NCBI GenBank assembly: GCA_027068075.1
Contig: JAMOUJ010000002.1
Location: forward strand, 62,001 to 126,000
DNA: 64,000 nt
Source of the DNA: Candidatus Aminicenantota bacterium
GTDB taxonomy: Bacteria > Acidobacteriota > Aminicenantia > S016-38
Direction of reading: 5' to 3'
A program made the position numbers and the translations under genes. How positions within the stretch are numbered: the first letter of the stretch is position 1; each line of letters opens with the position of its first letter. The notes beneath the pieces are model-generated. The model had not been told where the DNA came from. It ran no database searches and saw only the letters and a list, made by a program, of their open reading frames with translations. Positions 1 through 8,055 of this stretch are shown one piece after another.

Positions 1-1292
1 CTCACGGTGGGGTGAACATGAACGCTCTCAGCCAATTGAGATACCTTCAAGCCCTCCTTTATGGCCAGGGATGCCTCGTTTACGATCTCCGAGGCCCCGG
101 GTCCAAGGATCTGAACCCCCAGAAGTTTCCCGTCCTCCCCGGCCAGCACCTTCACCATACCGGATCCTTCTCCCACGGAAACCGCCCTGCCGTTGGCCCC
201 CATGGGGAATTTTGCCTTTTTGAAGGCCAACCCGCGACGCCTGGCCTCGGTTTCGGTAAGGCCCACGGAGGAAAACTCAGGATGGGAGAAAACCGCCATG
301 GGAATTACCTCCGGCCGGGAGACTTCCCTTCCCGCCAGGGATTCCACCACGAAAACCCCTTCGTGATGGGCCTTGTGGGCCAGGAGCGGCGGACCGGCCA
401 GGTCCCCTATGGCAAAAACCCCCTCCAGGGAAGTCCCAAGGCGGTGGTCTGTAAGTACAAAGCCCCTGGGATCAAGGTCCACCCTGCCCTGAAGTTCCCT
501 TGAATTGGGCTTTCTGCCCACCGCCACCAGAACATATTCCCCCTCCAGGGTTCTATCCCCCTTCAACCAGAGCCTTACCCCATCCCTTCCCACCTCTGCC
601 CTTTCCACCGGCGATGAAGTAAGGACCTCCACCCCTATGTCCTTCATGGCCCTGATGAGGAAGGAGGCCATGTCCCTGTCCATGGCTCCGCCCAAGGGAG
701 TGGTCAGGGCTTCCACCACCGTAACTTCAGAGCCCAGAAGGGAAAAGGCCGTGGCCATTTCCAGACCTATGGCCCCTGCCCCCACCACTAAAAGCCTCCG
801 GGGAATCTTCTGGAAGAAAAGAAGTTGGGAGGAAGAAAGGACCCTATCGCCGAAGGGAAGCACGGGGAGTTCTGCGGGATGGGCCCCCGTGGCAAGAATA
901 ACCCACCTGCCCTCCAGAATTCTGCCTTCCACCTCCACCTTCCCGGAACTCACCAGGCTTCCTTCCCCTTTTACCACCTCCACGCCGCTGCGCTCCAGCA
1001 AATACTCCACACCTCCCACCAGTTTTTCCACGGCTCCCCTCACATGGCCCTGGATTTTCTCCCAATCCACCCCGAAATTTCCCACCACCAGGCCAAGATC
1101 CTCTCCCCTCTTGAGGGTAAGAATCCCCTCGGCGGCATGAAGAAGGGCCTTGGTGGGAATACACCCTTCGTTGAGACAAACCCCTCCCACCCTTTTTCTC
1201 TCCACCAGGGTAACTTCCATTCCCAGTTGAGTTGCCCGCAGGGCTGCGGAGTAACCCCCGGGACCTCCGCCCAGAATTACGAGGTCTTTCAT
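1..1292 (-). CDS. lpdA: Dihydrolipoamide dehydrogenase (3' end cut by window edge)
   Basis: FAD-dependent oxidoreductase that reoxidises lipoyl groups of 2-oxoacid dehydrogenase or glycine cleavage complexes, passing electrons to NAD+. The ATG at 1292 opens with a Rossmann FAD motif (VILGGGPGGYSA). The redox-active disulfide motif GGVCLNEGCIPTK follows about 40 residues in. Near the window edge the catalytic-base motif HVHPTV is readable (family HxHPTxxE). About 430 codons are present and roughly 25-40 C-terminal residues are missing. Its start overlaps the stop of the upstream AmmeMemoRadiSam gene (ATGA), so the two are probably translationally coupled. No lipoyl-complex gene lies next to it here, so which complex it serves is unknown. 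Confidence 0.93.
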   Translation of the reverse strand, partial: MKDLVILGGGPGGYSAALRATQLGMEVTLVERKRVGGVCLNEGCIPTKALLHAAEGILTLKRGEDLGLVVGNFGVDWEKIQGHVRGAVEKLVGGVEYLLERSGVEVVKGEGSLVSSGKVEVEGRILEGRWVILATGAHPAELPVLPFGDRVLSSSQLLFFQKIPRRLLVVGAGAIGLEMATAFSLLGSEVTVVEALTTPLGGAMDRDMASFLIRAMKDIGVEVLTSSPVERAEVGRDGVRLWLKGDRTLEGEYVLVAVGRKPNSRELQGRVDLDPRGFVLTDHRLGTSLEGVFAIGDLAGPPLLAHKAHHEGVFVVESLAGREVSRPEVIPMAVFSHPEFSSVGLTETEARRRGLAFKKAKFPMGANGRAVSVGEGSGMVKVLAGEDGKLLGVQILGPGASEIVNEASLAIKEGLKVSQLAESVHVHPTV

Positions 1293-2722
1293 TCGTCCTC
1301 CTTGAAAACTATGGCCCTGAAGGAATACAGCCTGGCCCCCTTCCTCCAGCAATCCCTTTCCACTCCCGCCTTGAGGCAAACCGCCGAGAGAAAGGTTATA
1401 CGATCCCAGCCCTCCTCCACCGGAACCTGGGGAAGGAGAACGCCCTGGGCTCCCCGGTAATTGACTATCAAACCGTCCCTTCCCACCACCACCTGGGAGG
1501 GTTTCACGGGCTCCGGCGGAGTTAGAACGGAAATCTCTATTTTTACCCGGGGAAACTCTTTTTTGGTCAACGGGGGAAACCTGGGGTCCCTGAAGGCAGC
1601 GGCCCGGGCCACTTCGGCGGTGGCCCTATAAAGGGGCTTGACGGGTAAAATGTATCCGATGCACCCCCTAAGTTTTCCCTTTATTTTCAGGGTGACAAAG
1701 ACCCCCCGGGGCTCCTTCAAAGCCTCCCAGGGAGGAGGCGGTGGTTCGTAGGTTTTTCCCTCCAGGGCCGTTTTAATGGCCTCCCGGGCCAATTTTATAA
1801 GGTAGTTCTTTTGTTCCTTCGTAAGGGAAAATCCGGTGGAGGGCCTTTCGCCCCTGCTGGCCTTCAGAAAGGCCACCGAAGAGTATCCCACCACCCTCCG
1901 GGTGCCGGCTCCAGCATCGGCGGAGGTTCCGTGCTTCAGAAGCACTGCACTGTTCACCCCCAATTTGAGCAGGATCTCTTCCCCCAGGGCTATGGCCGAG
2001 GCTCCACAGGCTTCGTATTCCCCCCTGAGGGCTCCCCAGAGGAAGGACGCCGGTTTGAGGGAAAGGAGAGCCTTCAGGGTCCTTTTATCCCTGGCGTTGC
2101 ACTCCTCAAGGGAATGGTAATGGGAAAGGTCCGAGGAGATAACCAGAAGAAAATTCCTCTTCCTGAGGAGGTCGGCGAATTTTTCCGCCGAGGGAAGAAG
2201 GCTTTGGGGATAATAGGGCCCTATGACGATGGGCACAATTCTAAACCCTGGCTTTAAAACCCTTTGAAGGAAGGGGAGTTCCACCTCCAGGGAATGCTCC
2301 CTCTGATGATATTTTTCCGAAAAGAAATACCCTATTTTCTTCTTCACCAATTTTCTGGCGAACTCCCTGTCCAGGGGAACCTTTCCCAGGGGAGTTTCCC
2401 AGAACTCCGCCGGGGAGACTGCTCCGCCCCGGAAGGGATAAAAATGGGAAGGGCCCAGCAGGATAACCAGGTCGTAGTCCTTTCCCTTCACCGTCTTGAA
2501 GCCGTAGGCGGCCACCTCCCCGGAATAAACATAACCCGCATGGGGAACCTGAATTCCCAGGACCTCCCCTTCCAAGTTGAGGGCTGGAACCCGCTCCAGA
2601 AAGGAATCCACCGCCCGTCGGAGTTGGGAAGTTGTGGCAGGATAAAAACTCCCCGCCACATAGGGGGGTCTGGTGGAGGCAACCGCCAGGGAGAAAAAGA
2701 GGAGAAGAAACAGTCTCCTCAT
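1289..2722 (-). CDS. AmmeMemoRadiSam system protein B-A fusion, exported
   Basis: A 477-residue two-domain protein. Residues about 20-290 are a MEMO1-type domain (VAGSFYP, PHAGYVYSG at 60-68, GPSH at 90-93). Residues about 300-470 are an AMMECR1 domain with KLRGCIGY and FRDPRFPPL. MEMO1-like, AMMECR1-like and a radical SAM protein form the widespread but functionally unresolved AmmeMemoRadiSam set; the radical SAM partner is not in this window. Unusually, the protein begins with a hydrophobic segment (MRRLFLLLFFSLAVAS) ahead of the canonical MEMO start and has no downstream Met that would remove it, so it looks exported. It starts one base after the upstream barrel gene and its stop overlaps lpdA. 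B-A fusions are known; the export signal is the odd part. Confidence 0.88.
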   Translation of the reverse strand: MRRLFLLLFFSLAVASTRPPYVAGSFYPATTSQLRRAVDSFLERVPALNLEGEVLGIQVPHAGYVYSGEVAAYGFKTVKGKDYDLVILLGPSHFYPFRGGAVSPAEFWETPLGKVPLDREFARKLVKKKIGYFFSEKYHQREHSLEVELPFLQRVLKPGFRIVPIVIGPYYPQSLLPSAEKFADLLRKRNFLLVISSDLSHYHSLEECNARDKRTLKALLSLKPASFLWGALRGEYEACGASAIALGEEILLKLGVNSAVLLKHGTSADAGAGTRRVVGYSSVAFLKASRGERPSTGFSLTKEQKNYLIKLAREAIKTALEGKTYEPPPPPWEALKEPRGVFVTLKIKGKLRGCIGYILPVKPLYRATAEVARAAAFRDPRFPPLTKKEFPRVKIEISVLTPPEPVKPSQVVVGRDGLIVNYRGAQGVLLPQVPVEEGWDRITFLSAVCLKAGVERDCWRKGARLYSFRAIVFKEDE

Positions 2723-2723
2723 C

Positions 2724-3674
2724 TTAGAAACTATAGCCTGCGCTCAGGGAAAAATACGGCCCGTGGAATACGGGGGAAAAACCTCCCAGGTCCTTCGCCC
2801 CATCGCCCAGGTCATCCCGGTAATTGGATGGGAAGCGATAGGTGACCTTTCCCCACCAGGTATCTACACTTACCTCCTTGATGAACCACTCCCCGGACCA
2901 GGCTTGGCTGTCCTGATTGCTGTATCCGGAAGAATCACTCACCGAAGAATTGAGGGAGGAATCCCCCTTGACGGAAAAAACCTTCAAAAAGAAGTATCCA
3001 GCCCTAAGGTTAAGGCTGAACCTCCCCTTGCTCAGCACGGGGATCTCCAGGCCGGAGTATCCGTACATGCCCGGGCCCTTTCCATCCATGGAGAAATCGT
3101 CCTTTACCTCAAGCCAATAGGTACCCAGGCTCATCCTCCCGGTAAGTTTATTCAGATAAGAAAGATTAACATAGGCGAATCCCAGGGAAGCCTCCAGGTT
3201 CATCCGAAGCCTTCCCCTGGCGAAAACCTGCTTGACGGCGCCAAAGCCCAACCCCACCAGGGAAGCCTTGAGTTCAAAGGGAGAGTAATTATAATCCACC
3301 GTGGAGGTGGATCCGTCGGAAAACTTGAGATGATAGGAATAGGAGGTGGAAGTTCTGGCTGATGCGGAAAAATAGGAAACCTCCCCAAAAACATCAAATG
3401 AGCCCATCCTGCGGGAGACCCTGAGGGCCACGGGAAGGGTGAATTTAAGTTCCTTAAAGTTTCCCTTCTGAGCGGAATAGGAGGATAGAAATCCGGAGGT
3501 CTTTTGAAACTCCGCCCAGGTCTCGTTGTTGAACTTCAACCACTCTTCCTCGTAGGAAACGAAGGAATTGAGGTCCCCGTAATTCCCCAAGAATCCCCCC
3601 AGGGAAAGTTTTACCTTCCATCCGGAGGCAAAGGAAAGGGAAATTATCATCAAACTTAAAGCAAGTTTTCTCAT
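2724..3674 (-). CDS. Outer-membrane beta-barrel protein, function unknown
   Basis: About 316 residues. A signal peptide (MRKLALSLMIISLSFASG) is followed by alternating aromatic/polar strands typical of an outer-membrane barrel, ending in the C-terminal aromatic signature (SLSAGYSF). I chose the ATG at 3674 over an in-frame ATG at 3710 because it starts a clean signal peptide and lies 7 bases after a promoter -10 element. With no Shine-Dalgarno sequence, the mRNA is probably leaderless. First gene of a three-gene operon with the AmmeMemoRadiSam fusion and lpdA. Substrate or role cannot be inferred. Confidence 0.75.
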   Translation of the reverse strand: MRKLALSLMIISLSFASGWKVKLSLGGFLGNYGDLNSFVSYEEEWLKFNNETWAEFQKTSGFLSSYSAQKGNFKELKFTLPVALRVSRRMGSFDVFGEVSYFSASARTSTSYSYHLKFSDGSTSTVDYNYSPFELKASLVGLGFGAVKQVFARGRLRMNLEASLGFAYVNLSYLNKLTGRMSLGTYWLEVKDDFSMDGKGPGMYGYSGLEIPVLSKGRFSLNLRAGYFFLKVFSVKGDSSLNSSVSDSSGYSNQDSQAWSGEWFIKEVSVDTWWGKVTYRFPSNYRDDLGDGAKDLGGFSPVFHGPYFSLSAGYSF

Positions 3675-3681
3675 GGGAAAA

Positions 3682-3710
3682 ATTTTATTACATAGGCCCT
3701 CATTTGACAA
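3682..3710 (-). promoter_or_regulatory. Promoter for barrel gene, leaderless type
   Basis: On the minus strand the -35 is TTGTCA (3705-3710), the spacer is 17 bp and the -10 is TAAAAT (3682-3687). Seven bases separate the -10 from the ATG at 3674, and there is no ribosome site. It overlaps the oppositely oriented promoter at 3704-3732, so the two directions may compete for RNA polymerase. Confidence 0.6.
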
Positions 3711-3732
3711 GTTAAAATAAAGTTTCTATTAT
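3704..3732 (+). promoter_or_regulatory. Consensus sigma-70 promoter for the pseudo-receiver operon
   Basis: TTGACA (3704-3709), a 17-bp spacer and TATTAT (3727-3732). The ribosome site AGGAGG lies at 3740-3745 and the ATG at 3752. Near-perfect -35 and spacing predict strong constitutive transcription of the 3752 gene, and possibly of valS and genes beyond. Confidence 0.75.
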
Positions 3733-3751
3733 TATTGAAAGGAGGCTTTAA

Positions 3752-4732
3752 ATGAGTGTGAAGATTATCTTAGGAGACACCAGTCCCATTACCAAGAAGG
3801 TCTTTAGTTTGTCCCTGGATTCTCCAGACTACCTTTTAATTTTCGCCGAGGATGAGGAAAGCCTGAAAGAGGTGGTCGTTAAGGAAAACCCACAGGTGGT
3901 CGTCCTTTCGTCCAACATCACTCCCCAGTTAAACCACCTGGTCCAGGAAATCTCCCGGATCAACCCCTCCATAAATGTCCTCGTTTTAAAAAGCCCCTTT
4001 GAAAAAATGGAGGTGGAGGAGGGAGAAAATGTCAAGATTTTCATAAAGCCCGTGCCCAGCAGCAAGATAAAACAATACATGGAATCGCTGAAGGCCCAAC
4101 TGCCGGACCAGGAAACACCCCAGCCCGAGGAGGAAGAAGAGACCATATACGAAGAGGAAGGCCTCCCCGAAGAGGACGAACTCAGCGAGGAGGAACTTCA
4201 GGCCACCACCTGGGAGAGCCACACCTCTGAAGAAGCCTTTTCTGACGAAGACATCTTCCCCGAAGAGGAAGAACTGGAACAGGAAGAGGTCTTTGAAGAA
4301 CCCACCGAGGAAACCCTGATCCACGAAGAACTCGTCCAGGAAGAGGAGGAACGGGAAGAGATTCTGGAGGAGGTAGCCGAACCGGCGGTGGAAAGGAAGT
4401 TCGTCGAGGAAGGTGAAGCCGCGGTGAAGGAGACCGTCTCCGAAGTTAAGGAAAAGGTGAAAGAGGTTCTCGCCAGGGCGGAAGGAGCCCACAGCCTCCT
4501 GGAAAAAGGCGCAGAACCCGAAGAACCCACCCTGAAGGCGGAAGCCCAGGAACCTCAACCCACCCGGGAAACCCCCGTGGAGGTGAAAACCGCCGAGGAA
4601 AACCCCCCGGTTTCCGCAGAAATCCCCAGGGAGGTAATAGAGAAAATAGCCTGGGAGGTCATTCCTCCCCTGGCGGAGAAGATTCTCCGGGAAGAAATAC
4701 AGAAACTCGTCAAAAAACTGGAAGAAAGTTAA
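3752..4732 (+). CDS. Pseudo-receiver protein with Glu-rich linker and conserved C-terminal helix
   Basis: Residues 1-117 read as a CheY-like fold, but the usual phospho-accepting Asp after beta-3 is replaced by Ser (VVVLSSN, residues 50-55). The conserved Lys-Pro pair is kept (IFIKPV, K99), so phosphorylation is unlikely. Residues about 120-285 are very rich in Glu and Pro and probably disordered. The C-terminal 40 residues form an amphipathic helix with the pattern EVIEKIAWEVIPPLAEKI, which I recall from the tails of response-regulator-like polarity and motility proteins of deltaproteobacteria and acidobacteria. A scaffold or polarity adaptor is an inference. It is led by a strong promoter and followed 22 bp later by valS. 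Confidence 0.7.
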   Translation: MSVKIILGDTSPITKKVFSLSLDSPDYLLIFAEDEESLKEVVVKENPQVVVLSSNITPQLNHLVQEISRINPSINVLVLKSPFEKMEVEEGENVKIFIKPVPSSKIKQYMESLKAQLPDQETPQPEEEEETIYEEEGLPEEDELSEEELQATTWESHTSEEAFSDEDIFPEEEELEQEEVFEEPTEETLIHEELVQEEEEREEILEEVAEPAVERKFVEEGEAAVKETVSEVKEKVKEVLARAEGAHSLLEKGAEPEEPTLKAEAQEPQPTRETPVEVKTAEENPPVSAEIPREVIEKIAWEVIPPLAEKILREEIQKLVKKLEES

Positions 4733-4754
4733 TCCACACCCTGCGGAGGGATTA

Positions 4755-7343
4755 ATGGAAAAATCCTTCAACCCCAAGGACTTTGAAGAGAAATGGTACA
4801 GATTCTGGAAGGAAAACGGATTCTTTGAGGCGGATCCCACCTCCTCCAGGCCAAAGTTTTCCATGGTCATCCCTCCCCCCAATGTCACCGGGGTTCTCCA
4901 CATGGGTCACGCCCTGGTCTTCACCCTTTACGACATAATCGCCCGCTGGAAGAGAATGCAGGGTTACGATACCCTCTGGCTTCCGGGCACGGACCACGCC
5001 GGAATAGCCACCCAGGTGGTGGTGGAGAGAAAATTAAAGGAAGAGGGAAAGACCAAGGAAGATCTGGGAAGGGAAGAATTTCTCAAAAAAGTCTGGGAGT
5101 GGGTGGAAAAATCCGCCAAAACCATAAATTACCAGATGGAAAAACTGGGATGCTCCGTGGATTGGTCCAGATATAAATTCACCCTTTCGGAAGAACTTTC
5201 CAGGGCGGTGAAACACGCCTTCGTTACACTCTACAAGGAGGGGTTAATTTACAGGGACTACTACATGGTCAACTGGTGCCCCCGATGCCACACCGCCCTT
5301 TCCGACCTGGAGGTGGAACATCGGGAGGAGAAGGGAAAACTCTACTACATAAGGTATCCCTTCAAGGACGACCCGAAGCAGGGAATAGTGGTGGCCACCA
5401 CCAGGCCCGAGACCATGCTGGGGGACACGGCGGTTGCCGTTCATCCGGAAGACGAAAGATACAGGGATGCGGTGGGGAAAACCCTCGTTCTTCCCCTGGT
5501 GGGAAGGAAGATCCCGGTGATAGCCGACGAGGAGGTGGACCCGGAATTCGGCACCGGGGCCGTGAAGGTAACCCCGGCCCACGACCCCGCGGACTTTGAG
5601 ATGGGCAGGAGGCACGGGCTCCCCATGGTCATAGTAATTGACGACCTGGGAAGGATAACCCAGGAGGGAGGAGACGAGTTCAAGGGCCTGGACCGCTACG
5701 AAGCCCGGGAGAAAATAGTGGAGAGATTGAGGGAAGAGGGACTTTTGCTTAAAATAGAAGACCATGTTCACAATGTGGGCCACTGTTATCGCTGCGGAAC
5801 GGTTATAGAGCCTTATCCCTCCTGGCAGTGGTTCGTCAGAACTAAACCCCTGGCAAAACCAGCCATAAAGGCCGTGGAGGAGGGAAAAACGAGATTCGTC
5901 CCCGAAAACTGGACAAAACTTTATTTCCACTGGATGCGCAACATAAGGGATTGGTGCATATCCCGCCAGATATGGTGGGGGCACAGGATCCCCGCCTGGC
6001 ATTGCCGGGACTGCGGCCACATCACCGTTTCCGAAGAAGAAGTCAAGGTCTGTGAAAAATGCGGAAGTTCCAATGTTCATCAGGACGAGGATGTCCTGGA
6101 CACCTGGTTCAGTTCCGCCCTCTGGCCCTTTTCCACCCTGGGCTGGCCGGAAAAAACCCGGGACCTGGAAAGATATTACCCCACGGACCTCCTCATCACC
6201 GGCTTTGACATAATCTTCTTCTGGGTGGCCCGAATGATGATGATGGGCCTTCACTTCATGAAGGATGTTCCCTTCTACGAAGTCTTCATAAACGGTCTTA
6301 TCCGGGACGAACACGGCAAGAAGATGAGCAAAATGGCGGGGAATGTGGTGGATCCCCTGGAGATGATAGACAAATACGGCGCCGATGCCCTCAGGTTCAC
6401 CCTGGCCGTCCAGACCGTCCCGGGCATGGATGTTTCCTTCTCCGAAGGACGCCTGGCCGGATACAAGGCCTTCGCCAACAAGATATGGAACGCCTCCAGG
6501 TTCGTGGTAATGAACTACGGAGGAGAATCCACCGAAATAGACCCGTCCAGGCTCAGCCCCTTTGACAGATGGATACTCCACAGAATATCCCGGGTGGCGA
6601 AGCAAACCAACGACTCCCTGAAGGAATACAAGTTCTACGAAGCCGCCGAAAGGCTTTACCACTTCGTTTGGCACGAATTCTGCGACTGGTACATTGAAAT
6701 CTCCAAATTACAGATGGGGGAAAACCGGGAAAACACCCTGGCAGTCCTGGTGAACGCCCTGGAAACCATCCTCCGCCTCCTTCACCCCTTCATGCCCTTC
6801 ATAACGGAGGAAATATGGCAGAAACTACCTCACCGGGGGAAAAGCATAGCGGTGGCCCCCTACCCCGGCGGAGACGAGTGGAACTTCCCGGAGGTGGTGG
6901 AAGATGTGGACCTCTTCAGGGAAGTGGTCTCGGAAATCAGGAGGATCCGCTCCGAGAACAGGATAAACCCCAGGGATAAAATCCGCGTTTCCATAAACCT
7001 CAACAACGCCTTCCTGGAAAAACACATAAAGGAAATCTCCGCCCTGGTGGGAGCCAGCGAGGTGGTCCTGGGTTCCTCCTTCGGCAGGGGTTTCAAGGGG
7101 GTGGTGAAGGGAGGCGAGGTCTTCGTTCTTCCGGGCCAGGAGGTAAACATTGAAGCGGAGAAACAGAGGGTGGAAAAGGAACTGAAAAAACTGGAGAAGG
7201 AGATAGAGAAACTCTCTAAAAGGCTGTCCATGCCGGGATTCCGGGAAAAGGCGCCGGAAGCCGTGGTGCGGAAAACCGAAGAAGCCCTCCGGGAGGCCCA
7301 GGAGAAAAGGGCAAAACTGGAGGAATACTACAGGGACCTATGA
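4755..7343 (+). CDS. valS: Valyl-tRNA synthetase
   Basis: Charges tRNA-Val in the cytoplasm. The class I signatures are visible: HMGH at residues 49-52 (HIGH) and a KMSKS-type loop near residue 522, written KMSKMAGN here. The editing domain (TTRPETMLGDTAVAVHP), zinc-binding Cys pairs (CRDCGH, CEKCGSS), anticodon-binding domain and the C-terminal coiled-coil arm are all present. At 862 residues it is family length. A GGAGGG ribosome site precedes the ATG. Its stop overlaps birA (ATGA). Confidence 0.98.
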   Translation: MEKSFNPKDFEEKWYRFWKENGFFEADPTSSRPKFSMVIPPPNVTGVLHMGHALVFTLYDIIARWKRMQGYDTLWLPGTDHAGIATQVVVERKLKEEGKTKEDLGREEFLKKVWEWVEKSAKTINYQMEKLGCSVDWSRYKFTLSEELSRAVKHAFVTLYKEGLIYRDYYMVNWCPRCHTALSDLEVEHREEKGKLYYIRYPFKDDPKQGIVVATTRPETMLGDTAVAVHPEDERYRDAVGKTLVLPLVGRKIPVIADEEVDPEFGTGAVKVTPAHDPADFEMGRRHGLPMVIVIDDLGRITQEGGDEFKGLDRYEAREKIVERLREEGLLLKIEDHVHNVGHCYRCGTVIEPYPSWQWFVRTKPLAKPAIKAVEEGKTRFVPENWTKLYFHWMRNIRDWCISRQIWWGHRIPAWHCRDCGHITVSEEEVKVCEKCGSSNVHQDEDVLDTWFSSALWPFSTLGWPEKTRDLERYYPTDLLITGFDIIFFWVARMMMMGLHFMKDVPFYEVFINGLIRDEHGKKMSKMAGNVVDPLEMIDKYGADALRFTLAVQTVPGMDVSFSEGRLAGYKAFANKIWNASRFVVMNYGGESTEIDPSRLSPFDRWILHRISRVAKQTNDSLKEYKFYEAAERLYHFVWHEFCDWYIEISKLQMGENRENTLAVLVNALETILRLLHPFMPFITEEIWQKLPHRGKSIAVAPYPGGDEWNFPEVVEDVDLFREVVSEIRRIRSENRINPRDKIRVSINLNNAFLEKHIKEISALVGASEVVLGSSFGRGFKGVVKGGEVFVLPGQEVNIEAEKQRVEKELKKLEKEIEKLSKRLSMPGFREKAPEAVVRKTEEALREAQEKRAKLEEYYRDL

Positions 7344-7855
7344 ACATCTTCTATCTTCACCGCTGCATCTCCACCCAGAGGTGGGCCAGGGAAACCAACC
7401 AAAGCGGAATCTTCGCCTGCGGAGCCCAAACCCGGGGCGTGGGAAAGGAGGGGCGTCCCTGGTTTTCCGAAAAGGGCCTGGGCCTCTACTTCAGCATATC
7501 CACATGGCTTCCCCCGGGAATAGATCCCCTGTCCCTTCCCATCCGCGTGGCCCGGGGTGTGCAGGACTGGTTAGCCTCCCACTTCTCCCTCCGGGCGGAA
7601 ATCAAGGAGCCCAACGACCTGCTGGTAAAGGGCAAAAAGATCTGCGGCATACTGGTTGAAAAAAGGAGGAACAGGATAATAGCCGGGGTAGGAATAAACC
7701 TGAACCATCGCCGGGAAGAATTTCCCCACTACCTCCAGGAAAGGGCCACCTCCGTATGGATGGAAACCGGACAAAGGCTTCATCCCCTCAGCGTCCTCCC
7801 CGGGGTGGTGGAAAAAATTTCCGCCCACTTCCCATTGACCGGAGGCCAAGGATGA
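7340..7855 (+). CDS. birA: Biotin-protein ligase, catalytic domain only
   Basis: Activates biotin to biotinyl-AMP and attaches it to the biotin carrier domain of carboxylases. The 171-residue protein lacks the N-terminal winged helix of repressor-type BirA, so it should not regulate transcription. The nucleotide loop reads QTRGVGKEGRPW, a divergent form of the usual GRGRRGR loop. The ligase motif EPNDLL...KICGILVE is present, with Glu where most members have Trp (KWPND). The final SH3-like domain is minimal or absent. The start overlaps the valS stop and the stop overlaps the next small gene. Confidence 0.88.
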   Translation: MNIFYLHRCISTQRWARETNQSGIFACGAQTRGVGKEGRPWFSEKGLGLYFSISTWLPPGIDPLSLPIRVARGVQDWLASHFSLRAEIKEPNDLLVKGKKICGILVEKRRNRIIAGVGINLNHRREEFPHYLQERATSVWMETGQRLHPLSVLPGVVEKISAHFPLTGGQG

Positions 7856-8055
7856 GTTATCCTCTTAATATGGACATAAAAATTCTTTTGGTATTGCTGG
7901 CCCTGGGGCTCGCAGGGATAATTTTTTATTTTCTCTTGAGGAAACTCAGGAAAAAGGAATTCCCCTACCTCTCTGAAAAAGTCCCCACCCCCAGGGATGT
8001 CTATTTGAAAATCTATCAAAAAAAGAGGAAAAATGGCCAAAATTCTCACATTTAG
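7852..8055 (+). CDS. Small single-pass membrane protein, unknown
   Basis: A 67-residue protein with one strong transmembrane segment (residues about 7-27, ILLVLLALGLAGIIFYFLL) followed by a basic cytoplasmic tail. The ATG at 7852 overlaps the birA stop (ATGA), and the 3' end overlaps the NERD gene by 23 bases. These overlaps and the clear membrane segment make it likely to be real. It may anchor or assist the nuclease-like protein that follows; that is inference from position only. Confidence 0.55.
   Translation: MSYPLNMDIKILLVLLALGLAGIIFYFLLRKLRKKEFPYLSEKVPTPRDVYLKIYQKKRKNGQNSHI

Noticed and set aside
5244-6674. 476-codon open frame antisense to valS
   Set aside because: It is a shadow of a highly conserved gene, with no motifs and unnatural His/Val/Gly-rich composition. 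The same applies to long antisense frames at 3986-4903, 7946-8854, 12246-13244 and 18404-19822.
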